Source: a virus
Strand: one strand, 5' to 3'
DNA: 41,699 bases
Virus record (IMG/VR): IMGVR_UViG_3300030107_004242
Coordinates: 1-41,699 of that record
A program made the translations under genes and the position numbers. Under the pieces are notes generated by a model. It searched no databases. It saw only the letters and a list, made by a program, of their open reading frames with translations, and was not told the DNA's origin. Below, one piece after another: positions 25,550 to 33,056 of the stretch; position 1 is the first letter of the stretch; each line of letters opens with the position of its first letter.

Positions 25550-26173
25550 TTATTCGGGCGAATCAAAAATAAGCTCGGAAATAATATTAAAAGCTTCCTG
25601 TTGTTCCGCCTCGGGTATATCACTCCATGCAACAGAGTCACCGGGAAGAGGCTTGAATGAGATGGTCGAAGGGTCGAACTCTGAAACAGATAATATTTTT
25701 GTCAGAGACTCAATCTCGGCAACCCCAAGTTGCACACGGTAGCCCTTGCCAACCAAGAACACCAAGAGGCCATCCTTAGCCATTCGGCTCATTAGCTTTC
25801 CGATGTACCGCGAGCTTTTCCAAGCGCCTTGATCTTCTGTGTCGGTGTACACAACAAGAGCAGAGGGATTCCCATCAAGGAAGTTTTCAATCGTAAGAAC
25901 AGCACCCACTCTGTCGGGCCTGTCGTTTACGTCTCCCTTGCCGCTCATCCACAGACAAGAGAAGATCTGGCAACCAACGGGGCGCTTGTCTACGGGGTCC
26001 TCAGGCGTCGGATAGATGCCACACCCACCCTCTACTAGGTGTTTGCACTTGACACCGGCAGGCTTGTCTAGCTCCGCAATGTGCATTGCTGTGCAACACG
26101 CGGTGCAAGTCCCACACTTCCTCCAACGGACGCGAGATAACTCGGACGGCACAACTTGCCATTTTTTTAACAC
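25550..26173 (-). CDS. CxxCxxCC-type zinc/iron-chelating domain protein (YkgJ-like)
   Basis: 207 residues from GTG 26173 (CGGAG six bases upstream). The N-terminal third holds KCGTCTACCTAMHI (the CxxCxxCC signature), then KCKHLVEGGCGIY, RPVGCQIFSCLW, matching the spacing of the YkgJ-like CxxCxxCC family (C-x2-C-x2-CC...C.HL...CxIY..RP..C..F.C.W). Family members are thought to chelate zinc or an iron centre; their reaction is unknown. The rest is an ordinary alpha/beta domain with no motif I know. It is the last gene of the long leftward run. Such a gene is unusual in a phage. Confidence 0.7.
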   Translation of the reverse strand: MLKKWQVVPSELSRVRWRKCGTCTACCTAMHIAELDKPAGVKCKHLVEGGCGIYPTPEDPVDKRPVGCQIFSCLWMSGKGDVNDRPDRVGAVLTIENFLDGNPSALVVYTDTEDQGAWKSSRYIGKLMSRMAKDGLLVFLVGKGYRVQLGVAEIESLTKILSVSEFDPSTISFKPLPGDSVAWSDIPEAEQQEAFNIISELIFDSPE

Positions 26174-26244
26174 GACTGTCTCCGTTTATTTAATTTAATT
26201 TAAATTCAAAAATTATTTTTTGTGGCTGCGGGCGGGCTGCGAAC

Positions 26245-26376
26245 TTACTTTGCCTTAGCAATTCGCAGAGCCGTAACGTGACCATGAGCTTTGCGCTCGG
26301 TCGTGTGCGTGTGCAACTTCTTCCACTTGCCACCCTTCTTGACGTATACGGTTTTGCCTTCGCGCTTATACGGCAT
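26245..26376 (-). CDS. Short basic His/Lys-rich protein
   Basis: 43 residues: MPYKREGKTVYVKKGGKWKK, LHTHTTERKAHGHVTALRIA, KAK. An AAGGAG ribosome-binding site sits eight bases before the ATG at 26376. The basic composition and the 'YVKKGGKWKKLHTH' pattern suggest a nucleic-acid or ribosome-associated mini-protein; similar tiny basic proteins are common in phages. Between it and the upstream end of the CxxCxxCC gene (26174-26244) lies only an AT-rich stretch (TTTAATTTAATTTAAATT). Confidence 0.6.
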   Translation of the reverse strand: MPYKREGKTVYVKKGGKWKKLHTHTTERKAHGHVTALRIAKAK

Positions 26377-26557
26377 TCTCTTGCTCCTTGCTTTGCTTGT
26401 ATGAAAATGATAGTCGAGCTTTATAAGGGTGTACTACTCCTAACAGTGCAGAGGGGAGCGAAAGCCGATGCCTTGAAACAGCATGGCTTCGCTTAAATAA
26501 CCACACTCCACCTACTTCTACGGTGTCCCCTCCTGACTGGTTAGCAAGATGCGCCAC
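26366..26557 (-). CDS. Doubtful 63-residue reading frame
   Basis: A GTG-initiated frame (MAHLANQSGGDTVEVGGVWL...) that bridges the interval 26377-26517. It has no good ribosome site, overlaps the gene upstream by 40 bases and the one downstream by 11, and its sequence has no recognisable features. It is listed because the interval otherwise has no gene; it may be non-coding. Confidence 0.2.
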   Translation of the reverse strand: MAHLANQSGGDTVEVGGVWLFKRSHAVSRHRLSLPSALLGVVHPYKARLSFSYKQSKEQENAV

Positions 26558-26820
26558 CTAACAACGGCGCTACGAACAAACAACCAACAACCTGTAAGGA
26601 TGCCCTGCAATCGTGTTCGTGCAGAGCCTCTGCATCGAACGCGAGGCATTGGTCCATTAACAACGGTAGGGTTGTCCCAACAGTCCATTACTACATTGCA
26701 CCGCTTGCACACCCACAACTCCATCGCTCCTGAGCAAGTAAGTCTGTGTGGTTCGTGCCCCGCGAAGGTTGCGGAGACAACGGCCCTGTCCCTTGCTTTT
26801 CTGGCGCTATGCGTTCTCAC
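26518..26820 (-). CDS. Small Cys/Arg-rich protein, unknown
   Basis: 100 residues from GTG 26820. The start has AAGGAG five bases upstream, overlapping the stop of the preceding gene, which strongly supports translation. The middle contains TCSGAMELWVCKRCNVVMDC with a CxxC pair and further cysteines, then many Arg residues. A single zinc-binding site is possible, but the pattern is incomplete. No family is recognised. Confidence 0.5.
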   Translation of the reverse strand: MRTHSARKARDRAVVSATFAGHEPHRLTCSGAMELWVCKRCNVVMDCWDNPTVVNGPMPRVRCRGSARTRLQGILTGCWLFVRSAVVRWRILLTSQEGTP

Positions 26821-26829
26821 GCTCTCTCC

Positions 26830-27051
26830 TTAGTCGAATTGATCTGGAACCGGAAGCATCAAACGTTCAATCTGATTGATGCAAAAGTCTACCATATGAA
26901 CACGGCCCTCAAGCGAAGAGTTTTTCTTTGCGTCCGCTTCACTCCAAGCTTTTACGACGACAAGAATGTCGTGAACTGAAGTTAAAATTATTTCTTCAGT
27001 TTCAATTTCTTCTGAGTCAATGCGGGAAGTGCTCATGCTGTTTGCGATCAC
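26830..27051 (-). CDS. Small acidic protein, unknown
   Basis: About 73 residues. GTG 27051 is chosen because it overlaps the previous stop as GTGA; GTG 27063 and ATG 27039 are alternatives. The protein is helical and acidic (SRIDSEEIETEEIILTSVHD; VHMVDFCINQIERLML). It carries one of the AAAATTATTTC patches (plus-strand 26984). Its function is unknown. Confidence 0.5.
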   Translation of the reverse strand: MIANSMSTSRIDSEEIETEEIILTSVHDILVVVKAWSEADAKKNSSLEGRVHMVDFCINQIERLMLPVPDQFD

Positions 27052-27386
27052 CCTTTGGTCCACGGCGCTAAGTCGGACAGATCTATTATTGCTGACCGCA
27101 CCAAGTCTCGTTCTGCGGGGTGCATTTTATACCATGCCTCCGTGTCTTGAAACTGTGTAAGAAAGTCCTGCAACGACGACATAGACCTCTCTGCCTTGGG
27201 CACCCATTCGTCTAGCAAGTTGACGACATCGACCGCTTCAGATATGTGGTCTTCAAACTTAAGCCAGTTTACTGCCGCCATGCCATCATGGAAAATAGTC
27301 GTGGCGTCTGTTTGCAACCAATCAAGTGCTTCTTGGGCACGGTTAAAAATGCTTTGCCCCCGGTGCGATGAATTATTTTTAGTCAT
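27048..27386 (-). CDS. Small helical protein, unknown
   Basis: 112 residues, predicted all-helical (FNRAQEALDWLQTDATTIFH; ISEAVDVVNLLDEWVPKAER; MHPAERDLVRSAIIDLSDLA), with several Trp residues. It has no cysteines, membrane segment or known motif. Its start overlaps an AAATAATTC patch right after the ATG. It is part of the small-gene cluster downstream of the VWA gene. Confidence 0.55.
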   Translation of the reverse strand: MTKNNSSHRGQSIFNRAQEALDWLQTDATTIFHDGMAAVNWLKFEDHISEAVDVVNLLDEWVPKAERSMSSLQDFLTQFQDTEAWYKMHPAERDLVRSAIIDLSDLAPWTKG

Positions 27387-27394
27387 GTTTTAAT

Positions 27395-27598
27395 TTACCA
27401 CTCTTTTCCGTTGATGGTTTCTGGGATCATAATGCAACCGCGCCCGTCCACAATAAACTTTTCACGAAACGCAGGCGCTTCTGAGTCTATTTTTTCAACA
27501 TCGTCTACATAGACCACTTGGGTACCGTGTTCGTCTGCCGCCTCCTCTAGGTGCCTAACCATCGTACGAAAATCTTCATCTTGATCCATGATGCTCAT
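27395..27598 (-). CDS. Small acidic protein, unknown
   Basis: 67 residues (MSIMDQDEDFRTMVRHLEEA, then ADEHGTQVVYVDDVEKIDSE...). It starts in an ATGA overlap with the preceding gene. The second half has short strands (VVYVDD; EKFIVDGRGCIMIPE), so a small alpha/beta fold is likely. No function can be given. Confidence 0.6.
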   Translation of the reverse strand: MSIMDQDEDFRTMVRHLEEAADEHGTQVVYVDDVEKIDSEAPAFREKFIVDGRGCIMIPETINGKEW

Positions 27599-27843
27599 GT
27601 GCTGTCCTCCCCATACGGCTCAGCGTGCTGATAGTCAACGTCAGCGTTTTCGTAGAATTCTTCTAATTGCATTTGCAGTTCGTGGTCACCCCTACTGCGA
27701 AGGCCCTCATCAAGCACTGCGGCATCCACCGCTCGCCTCACTGTGTGGATAGCCTTTATCGCTATCTCTGCCTCTCTATGAGTCAGGGCAATAAACGGAC
27801 CTTGAACAACGCGCTTAGCAATTTCGTAAACTGGCACAGCCAT
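27595..27843 (-). CDS. Small helical protein, unknown
   Basis: 82 residues with an AAAGGA ribosome site before the ATG. It is helical (REAEIAIKAIHTVRRAVDAA; HELQMQLEEFYENADVDYQH) with an acidic end. The ATGA overlap couples it to the next gene. It directly follows the metallopeptidase-VWA gene after a 32-base gap and may be co-transcribed with the MoxR triad. It has no recognised motif. Confidence 0.55.
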   Translation of the reverse strand: MAVPVYEIAKRVVQGPFIALTHREAEIAIKAIHTVRRAVDAAVLDEGLRSRGDHELQMQLEEFYENADVDYQHAEPYGEDST

Positions 27844-27875
27844 GATTGATTTCCTTTGTTTAAGTCAACTAATGA

Positions 27876-29435
27876 TTAGATGTAAGCTATCTCGCCCCAC
27901 TGCGCCTGATTCACAAATGTCGGCGCCCAACGAGTCGTCACCCACAGGACGGGGAAGTCCGGCGCCGGGGCGGTCACGTTTGCGAGACCATCCGTCAGGT
28001 AGATCAAACCCTTGATGCGTTCGTTGTTCTCTTCGATGTAGTTGAAGATCGGGTCAAACGTTGTCCCACCCCCACCATGAGGCTTGAAGGAAGCGTCCTT
28101 CGCTCTGCTTCCACGATTGGTCCGAATCACAAACCACGGGTCATTTGTCTCAGGGTTCATGTGAATCTTAGTGTCTACATAGCAGATCCGAATCTTGTCG
28201 ATCCGAAGCTTGGCACAGTTGGTTACAATCGTGTCCCTAAAAGCCTTCTGCTCATCCTCGCCAACCGAACCCGACGAATCCCAACACAAGATGATCTCAC
28301 CCGGCACAGCGGTGACGCCCGGCAAATAAATATTTTGCGGAACAAATCTTTTGTTCGGTCTCGCAAATGACTCATCACCAAAGGCGCTGTTGGTCAGAAA
28401 CTTTTTCAGTTGCACCTCTGGTATGGGCTTGGCCAGAAGGTCAGAGTTATCGACAACATTGCGGCTGTTACCCGCGCCAGTGCCGATCTGCTTCTCTGCC
28501 ATCCTAGCCCGAACCTCACGGTCGTGAATCTCGTTGATAAGCTCTTGGACTTGCTGTGTGTCGTCTATGTCAACATTTGGGATCGGAATGATGTCGCCAC
28601 ACCCACCTCCAGTGTCTATATCTCCGGGTCCGGGTTGGTCACCACTCTGGCCACCTTGCTGATTGCCAGACCCACTCCCATCCTGTGGCTGATCATTTTG
28701 ACCATCCTGAGCGCCACCCTGACCAACCTGTGGCTCATCACCTTGATCGCCCTGACCGCTACCCTGACCATCCTCATCCCCGTCTTCCTCTCCGTCTTCC
28801 TCAGAGATATCCTCTTCAGGGTGACCTTCATCTGACCCATTGCTTGTGTTGTCTCCACCATCCCCCTCGCCGGGATCGCCGTCGTCGCACGGCTGTCCGA
28901 TAGGCCCCTTGGGCGGGGGCGGCATCCTTGGCTCCTCTTGTTCCTTACTGAGTTGCTCGACAACGTGCTCTAACGTGTACTTGTCATCAGAAGACCAGAC
29001 ATCGTGGAAGAGCGTGTCCCCCGGCAACGTGATAAAGTCCCCGTAACCCGCAAGCCTTTTCATGCGACCGTTCACGATATAGTCGGCGGCCACGTTGATG
29101 ATCTTTGGATCAAAGCCACGGCGCATCAACTCTATCATGCGTAAGCAGTGAAGCATATCAATGTGAAACTTTTCGTGGATAATGATCCCACGAACATCAC
29201 TAGCAATTCTCAAACCCTCTGTGAAGACAGAGTTTATGTAGATCTTGTAGTGATCTGTGCACCACGTTGGTTGCTTGTTGTTCACCACGATTGGGATGTT
29301 TGCAAGTTGCAAGCCACCACCCGGCGTACCGTACAACTCTGTCTTATGAAACAGCACCCTCCTGAGTTGGGTTGCTATCTCATCCTCGCTGTGTGTCACG
29401 ATTGGCTCAGAGGGAGCCGGAGTGTAGTGTAACAT
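27876..29435 (-). CDS. Metallopeptidase-like (DUF2201) and VWA domain protein, CobT-like
   Basis: 519 residues. The N-terminal domain has a zinc-peptidase motif HEKFHIDMLH (His87, Glu88, His91, His96; HExxHx4H) followed by INVAADYIVNGRM, matching the DUF2201 metallopeptidase-like pattern. Residues about 170-290 are a very acidic Gly/Asp/Glu/Gln linker (EEDGEEDGDEDGQGSGQGDQ). The C-terminal domain is a von Willebrand A fold with MIDAS residues DSSGS (386-390), a Thr near 458 and YLTDG near 482. Such proteins act with MoxR-family ATPases as metal-dependent adaptors or remodelling partners. AGGA precedes the start. The ATPase is encoded two genes upstream. Confidence 0.85.
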   Translation of the reverse strand: MLHYTPAPSEPIVTHSEDEIATQLRRVLFHKTELYGTPGGGLQLANIPIVVNNKQPTWCTDHYKIYINSVFTEGLRIASDVRGIIIHEKFHIDMLHCLRMIELMRRGFDPKIINVAADYIVNGRMKRLAGYGDFITLPGDTLFHDVWSSDDKYTLEHVVEQLSKEQEEPRMPPPPKGPIGQPCDDGDPGEGDGGDNTSNGSDEGHPEEDISEEDGEEDGDEDGQGSGQGDQGDEPQVGQGGAQDGQNDQPQDGSGSGNQQGGQSGDQPGPGDIDTGGGCGDIIPIPNVDIDDTQQVQELINEIHDREVRARMAEKQIGTGAGNSRNVVDNSDLLAKPIPEVQLKKFLTNSAFGDESFARPNKRFVPQNIYLPGVTAVPGEIILCWDSSGSVGEDEQKAFRDTIVTNCAKLRIDKIRICYVDTKIHMNPETNDPWFVIRTNRGSRAKDASFKPHGGGGTTFDPIFNYIEENNERIKGLIYLTDGLANVTAPAPDFPVLWVTTRWAPTFVNQAQWGEIAYI

Positions 29436-29467
29436 TTTTTTCCTCGCTTTTTATTTACTAAGGGTCG

Positions 29468-30508
29468 TCAGTCGTCGAGCAGGTCGCCTAAGGCGAACGA
29501 TGCTGACTTGTTAATAGACTTGAGGCGGTCGCTCACTTCATCTCTCGCGGCGCTGTCTTCGCCGCCAAGGATGCTTCGGACCTCATCCATATTGTTGCCG
29601 GACAGCTTAACCAAGCGATCATGCAATTCGGTCAGTTGCTTAGAGACTTCGTGCATGGGGCCACTGGATCCGTACAAGCTTTTCTCCCACTCAACGAGAT
29701 CGCTTGCCATCTGAGGCAACTTTTCCCAAGTGTTCTTGTACGGAAGCGGGTTGCCGTTGCGCTTGTTCTCGGACTCAGGATCATACTGAGCGATGTTGGC
29801 AACCTGATCAGACGCCATCTCGACAACGCTACCCACAAGCCCGTTGATGAGGTTCTTCACGCCATTCCTGTTCTGGTCATGCGCGGCCTTGTGCATACGA
29901 TCTAGTAAGTCACCCCAACGGCCACGCAAAACACTATCCACGTTATTAATTTGTTCAGCCGGATTGACAATAAACAACGATGTAACTTTCCACTTGAATG
30001 ATTCCTCCACCTCGGAAACATCGGGGTAGTGCCTAGCCATCTGCTCCTCAGTCATGTCGTGTCCGGTAAGCCCCTTGTACACGCGCAACCCGTCCTTAAC
30101 GTGCATATCGTACAAGTCGATGATGTTGCGCTTGACGGCCTTCTCGAAAGCCTCTTCGTGCATCTGAAGCTTTTTGTCTAGCTTGTGAAACTCCTCCAGT
30201 CTCACTAGCCATCCACCGTTACTCAGAGATGTGCGGCCTTCGCCGGGCTCCGTAGTTGTCCACGGTAACCCGACCTTCTCAATCTCTTCCTTGGCGCTTC
30301 GCACAGCCTTGTTAATCTCTGTGTAGTAACCAGTGGGGATTCTCTGGAATCCTGTATTCATGCGCTTGACCACGCTACCTGCGGTGGCCAATTGCTCACG
30401 CATGAGCTTGTCACTTTTTATTGGCTGATGAATTTTTGTTGAGAACACGAACGTGCCGAACCGCTTGAATACGGTTCCTGCGGCATCGTCAAGACTAAAA
30501 TTATCCAT
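29468..30508 (-). CDS. DUF3150-like helical protein of the MoxR-VWA cluster
   Basis: 346 residues, mainly helical and charged. The start FGTFVFSTKIHQPIKSDKLM, the internal helix VRLEEFHKLDKKLQMHEEAF and the region FIVNPAEQINNVDSVLRGRW look like DUF3150, a family I know from loci that also encode a CobS/MoxR-like ATPase and a CobT-like VWA protein. The resemblance is by eye. The gene lies between those two partners here, with only 29-32 base gaps, so the three are probably one functional unit. AAGGA precedes the ATG. The biochemical role is unknown. Confidence 0.6.
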   Translation of the reverse strand: MDNFSLDDAAGTVFKRFGTFVFSTKIHQPIKSDKLMREQLATAGSVVKRMNTGFQRIPTGYYTEINKAVRSAKEEIEKVGLPWTTTEPGEGRTSLSNGGWLVRLEEFHKLDKKLQMHEEAFEKAVKRNIIDLYDMHVKDGLRVYKGLTGHDMTEEQMARHYPDVSEVEESFKWKVTSLFIVNPAEQINNVDSVLRGRWGDLLDRMHKAAHDQNRNGVKNLINGLVGSVVEMASDQVANIAQYDPESENKRNGNPLPYKNTWEKLPQMASDLVEWEKSLYGSSGPMHEVSKQLTELHDRLVKLSGNNMDEVRSILGGEDSAARDEVSDRLKSINKSASFALGDLLDD

Positions 30509-30537
30509 TGTCTTTTCCTTTTTTTTAGGACTGATGG

Positions 30538-31803
30538 TTACCCGTGGCGGGACTTAAGGCGATGGGCGCCACCCACATCTGTGTTTTGTAGCTCGGGATG
30601 ACTGATGTAAGCCAGAGCGTGGAGGTTGTTGGCCATCTCGCCGTCACCAATGATCGAAACAAACAAGGCGGCGGTCTCGAATGCAGACTCAATCGCTTGC
30701 TTAATTTCCTCTAACGACAAGCTGTCATCCCCTCTGGCTATACGAGCCGCAGAGTTGACCCTGCTCACCAGTGTTGCGAGCACCGTAAACTTGAAGTCAT
30801 TGATGTTGTCGAAGCCAAGAGAGTTTTCCACGAAGATAGATGTAATCCGCTCGCGGTGCGCCTCAGGGTCATCCATGTACTCCAACACATTATTCAACTC
30901 CCCATTGAGGTCCGTAGATGCGGCGAGAGTAGAGAACGCCGCTACCCCGATGACTCCGGCACCCGCACACCTGAGGTGGGGCTCCTGCCAATCCCAACCC
31001 TTAATAAACTCACCATTGGCGCCCTCCCATCCCTTCAACCGAATGATGTCGTTGAAGGTCTTCATGCTACGGAAGGTGCACTCTGCATCTACGGGCGTGG
31101 GATCGTCGCCGTAGTCGAACAAAGTGTTGGTCGCCGGACGCTCCTCAGTGCCCCCACCAAAAAATAAACTTGCAGTTGAAATTAACTCTTCGAGGTTGTC
31201 ACCTTCGTGCTCCACAAAACTCTGTGCTGTACCCACAACGTTGAGGCCCATGGATCGGTTGTTCACATCCGTGGTGAGTGCGTAGGCGTCGGCGCCATCT
31301 CCCTCGCGGTTACCCGTCAAGAAGAAGCAAGTCTCATCTGACACCTTGTGTGTCCACCCTAGCGTGCGCTCCCTGCCAAGCTGTGCAAAGATTGCATTAA
31401 GCTCTGGGGACTTCATTGCCTCATCCCACACAACAAAAGCGTGGACGCCTTCGGTTAGGCGCTTAAGCTGACTGAGGACGTACATATCAAAGGTCGCATC
31501 CTCATGATTCATGAAGGGCATCTGGAAGTCCCACCGTTGCATACCCGTGGTGTTCACCTCTAGGTATGCGAAGTGCTCACCCGCAACAAGCTGACGGTCG
31601 TCCTGCCTCATATCCACAAACTCTAAACCAAGCAGGGACGAAAGCTCTTGTCCTGCCAATCTGAGGAATGTGGTTTTGCCCTGCCCCACATAACCCTGAC
31701 AGTAGGTCATCATGTGCTTACGCATCGGCCAACTGATACGAAGTGCTATGTCGATGCCCTGATCAGGGGTAATGCTGAGCGGAATACTGGTCCGGTTATT
31801 CAT
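30538..31803 (-). CDS. MoxR/CobS-type AAA+ ATPase
   Basis: 421 residues. Walker A GYVGQGKT (37-44), Walker B FVVWDE (123-128), sensor 1 FLTGNREG (Asn165) and a helical C-terminal lid are visible. The second Walker-region segment MRQDDRQLVAGE is typical of the MoxR/CobS branch. MoxR ATPases form hexamers that remodel or activate target complexes together with VWA partners, and this locus has such a partner. AAGGA lies ten bases before the ATG, and a candidate promoter is at 31881-31909. CobS-like phage ATPases have been described as cobalamin genes in marine phages; there is nothing else for cobalamin synthesis here. Confidence 0.85.
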   Translation of the reverse strand: MNNRTSIPLSITPDQGIDIALRISWPMRKHMMTYCQGYVGQGKTTFLRLAGQELSSLLGLEFVDMRQDDRQLVAGEHFAYLEVNTTGMQRWDFQMPFMNHEDATFDMYVLSQLKRLTEGVHAFVVWDEAMKSPELNAIFAQLGRERTLGWTHKVSDETCFFLTGNREGDGADAYALTTDVNNRSMGLNVVGTAQSFVEHEGDNLEELISTASLFFGGGTEERPATNTLFDYGDDPTPVDAECTFRSMKTFNDIIRLKGWEGANGEFIKGWDWQEPHLRCAGAGVIGVAAFSTLAASTDLNGELNNVLEYMDDPEAHRERITSIFVENSLGFDNINDFKFTVLATLVSRVNSAARIARGDDSLSLEEIKQAIESAFETAALFVSIIGDGEMANNLHALAYISHPELQNTDVGGAHRLKSRHG

Positions 31804-31880
31804 AAGGTTTGTTCCTTTTCTTTTTGTTTGGCGATTGTTCGCCGTGGCGGTTAGTTAAGAGATAATTCTTAACGTGAGTA

Positions 31881-31909
31881 AAACTAATTACAGCAATGAA
31901 TGTCGTCAA
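31881..31909 (-). promoter_or_regulatory. Candidate promoter for the MoxR operon
   Basis: On the minus strand TTGACG (31909-31904), a 17-base spacer and TAGTTT (31886-31881). The same TTGACG-N17-TAG(C/T)TT arrangement, preceded by GGGAGGG, occurs at 36451-36479. The 31804-31905 gap contains no gene. Transcription would begin about 70 bases ahead of the ATPase gene. Confidence 0.4.
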
Positions 31910-32199
31910 CCCTCCCTTCCACAAATGGAATCTCTGTCAGCAATCTCTATGCTTATCTCTGCATAGTCGTCCTCCATGCGGCCCAACAAGTTACCAACTT
32001 TGTCTATCATAGCAGAGACTGAACGCTTCATCGAACCCTCTGCGGGATCGTTCCACACATCTATCCCGCAACACTTGCACGGGTCTCTGCTCCCATCCAG
32101 ATCCTTGAGGATAGTAAAAAGATCTTTGCGGAATCTTTTTATTTTTCCGATGTGGCGCCTGCGTTCAGCACGCTTCTGCTCAAGATCGCTAGTCGTCAT
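31906..32199 (-). CDS. Small basic/helical protein with a CKCC motif
   Basis: 97 residues from the ATG at 32199, preceded by GGAGG; an upstream GTG would add 13 residues. The N-terminal helix is strongly basic (KRAERRRHIGKIKRFRKDLF). DPCKCCGIDVW could bind a metal with another cysteine near the C-terminus. A helix follows (VSAMIDKVGNLLGRMEDDYA). Its function is unknown. It overlaps the preceding gene by 11 bases. Confidence 0.55.
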   Translation of the reverse strand: MTTSDLEQKRAERRRHIGKIKRFRKDLFTILKDLDGSRDPCKCCGIDVWNDPAEGSMKRSVSAMIDKVGNLLGRMEDDYAEISIEIADRDSICGREG

Positions 32200-32521
32200 C
32201 GCTTGACGCCTCCGCAGGAAGGAGGTATGAGTCCGCAAGTGAAAAGTCTATGCTCTGGGGACGCAGACGTAGAATCCTTAGCATATCAGTGTGCGCCTTA
32301 ATATGTCCCTTCAAGTGTGCTTGGGTTCTCTCCGGTAGCATTGCCCACATTACCTCATCTACCCGTGGATCGCCTAAGTCGTGAAGACTGTTTAAAAACT
32401 GTTCTAAGGCGTCGAGGTCAATGTAGTCGCTGTAGTTTCCCGAAATATCTTTGACAATCCGTTGCGCTACTATTGTAGTGATTCGGAGGTCTTGGTCCTT
32501 CAAGCTTTTTCCTGATACCAT
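32189..32521 (-). CDS. Small helical protein, unknown
   Basis: 110 residues from the ATG at 32521 (MVSGKSLKDQDLRITTIVAQ...), which follows AAGGGGG and starts one base after the transglycosylase stop. A longer frame reaching back to 32638 would run inside the transglycosylase gene and is not favoured. The protein is helical with an acidic end (ASSDDD). It has no known motif. Confidence 0.6.
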   Translation of the reverse strand: MVSGKSLKDQDLRITTIVAQRIVKDISGNYSDYIDLDALEQFLNSLHDLGDPRVDEVMWAMLPERTQAHLKGHIKAHTDMLRILRLRPQSIDFSLADSYLLPAEASSDDD

Positions 32522-32522
32522 C

Positions 32523-33056
32523 TTACTGTCCCCCTTCTGAGAATTGTTCTGATTGTGCAATGACCCTACTGTGATAGCTCTGGCATCCGGCGCTCTGGCA
32601 TCCATTGTACCCAAGCAAGGCATCACGCTCGTTTCCATACCTCTGCATCATGTCCGATAGTACAGCGGCACCCCTGCATACAGAACCGGACACACTCTGC
32701 ATGGTGCCTTCGCAATCCCACTCGTCTTCGTGGAGTGGCATTACTTGGTACAGACCGATGGCTCCGGCGGGGCTAACCGCCGTTGTATCAAGCCAAGGAT
32801 TCTCCACCATTAGGACCCCGACAAGCAATGGGACAGACAGCCCATACCTCTCGCTTGCAGACCATACGCCGTCTGCTATTCGGTCGATGACCCCGCTGTC
32901 CGCACATCCGCCACCTGAGCACGGCCAACGGGCTTGGCTCAGAAACAGCGCGATAGGATCAGGCTCTGCATAGACGGGCGCCATCTCCACAACAGGAGTG
33001 TCGAGATCAGTGCAACCCGCCAGAAAAAACAGAGCGTAGAAAATTATTTTGTTCAT
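32523..33056 (-). CDS. Lipoprotein lytic transglycosylase (SLT-like)
   Basis: 177 residues. Residues 1-15 form a lipoprotein signal with lipobox LAGC (Cys15). The catalytic domain follows: VLMVENPWLDTTAVSPAGAI, where Glu85 is the predicted catalytic acid and SPAGAIGLYQVMP matches the GAxGLMQxMP signature of the SLT family. The C-terminal YNGCQS matches the family's YN(A/G)G region. Extra cysteines (50, 51 and others) suggest disulfides in the periplasm. It should cleave peptidoglycan from a membrane-anchored position. The gene lies in the leftward run rather than in the rightward lysis block, which is odd. The start overlaps the previous stop as ATGA. Confidence 0.82.
   Translation of the reverse strand: MNKIIFYALFFLAGCTDLDTPVVEMAPVYAEPDPIALFLSQARWPCSGGGCADSGVIDRIADGVWSASERYGLSVPLLVGVLMVENPWLDTTAVSPAGAIGLYQVMPLHEDEWDCEGTMQSVSGSVCRGAAVLSDMMQRYGNERDALLGYNGCQSAGCQSYHSRVIAQSEQFSEGGQ

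Noticed and set aside
26520-26620. tRNA gene on the minus strand
   Set aside because: A TTGCTAA stretch resembles a serine anticodon loop, but the flanking bases do not pair and there is no T-arm or acceptor stem.
28410-28835. 141-residue rightward reading frame
   Set aside because: It is antisense to the acidic linker of the VWA protein. Its Leu/Thr/Ile repeats mirror the Asp/Glu/Gly/Gln codons.
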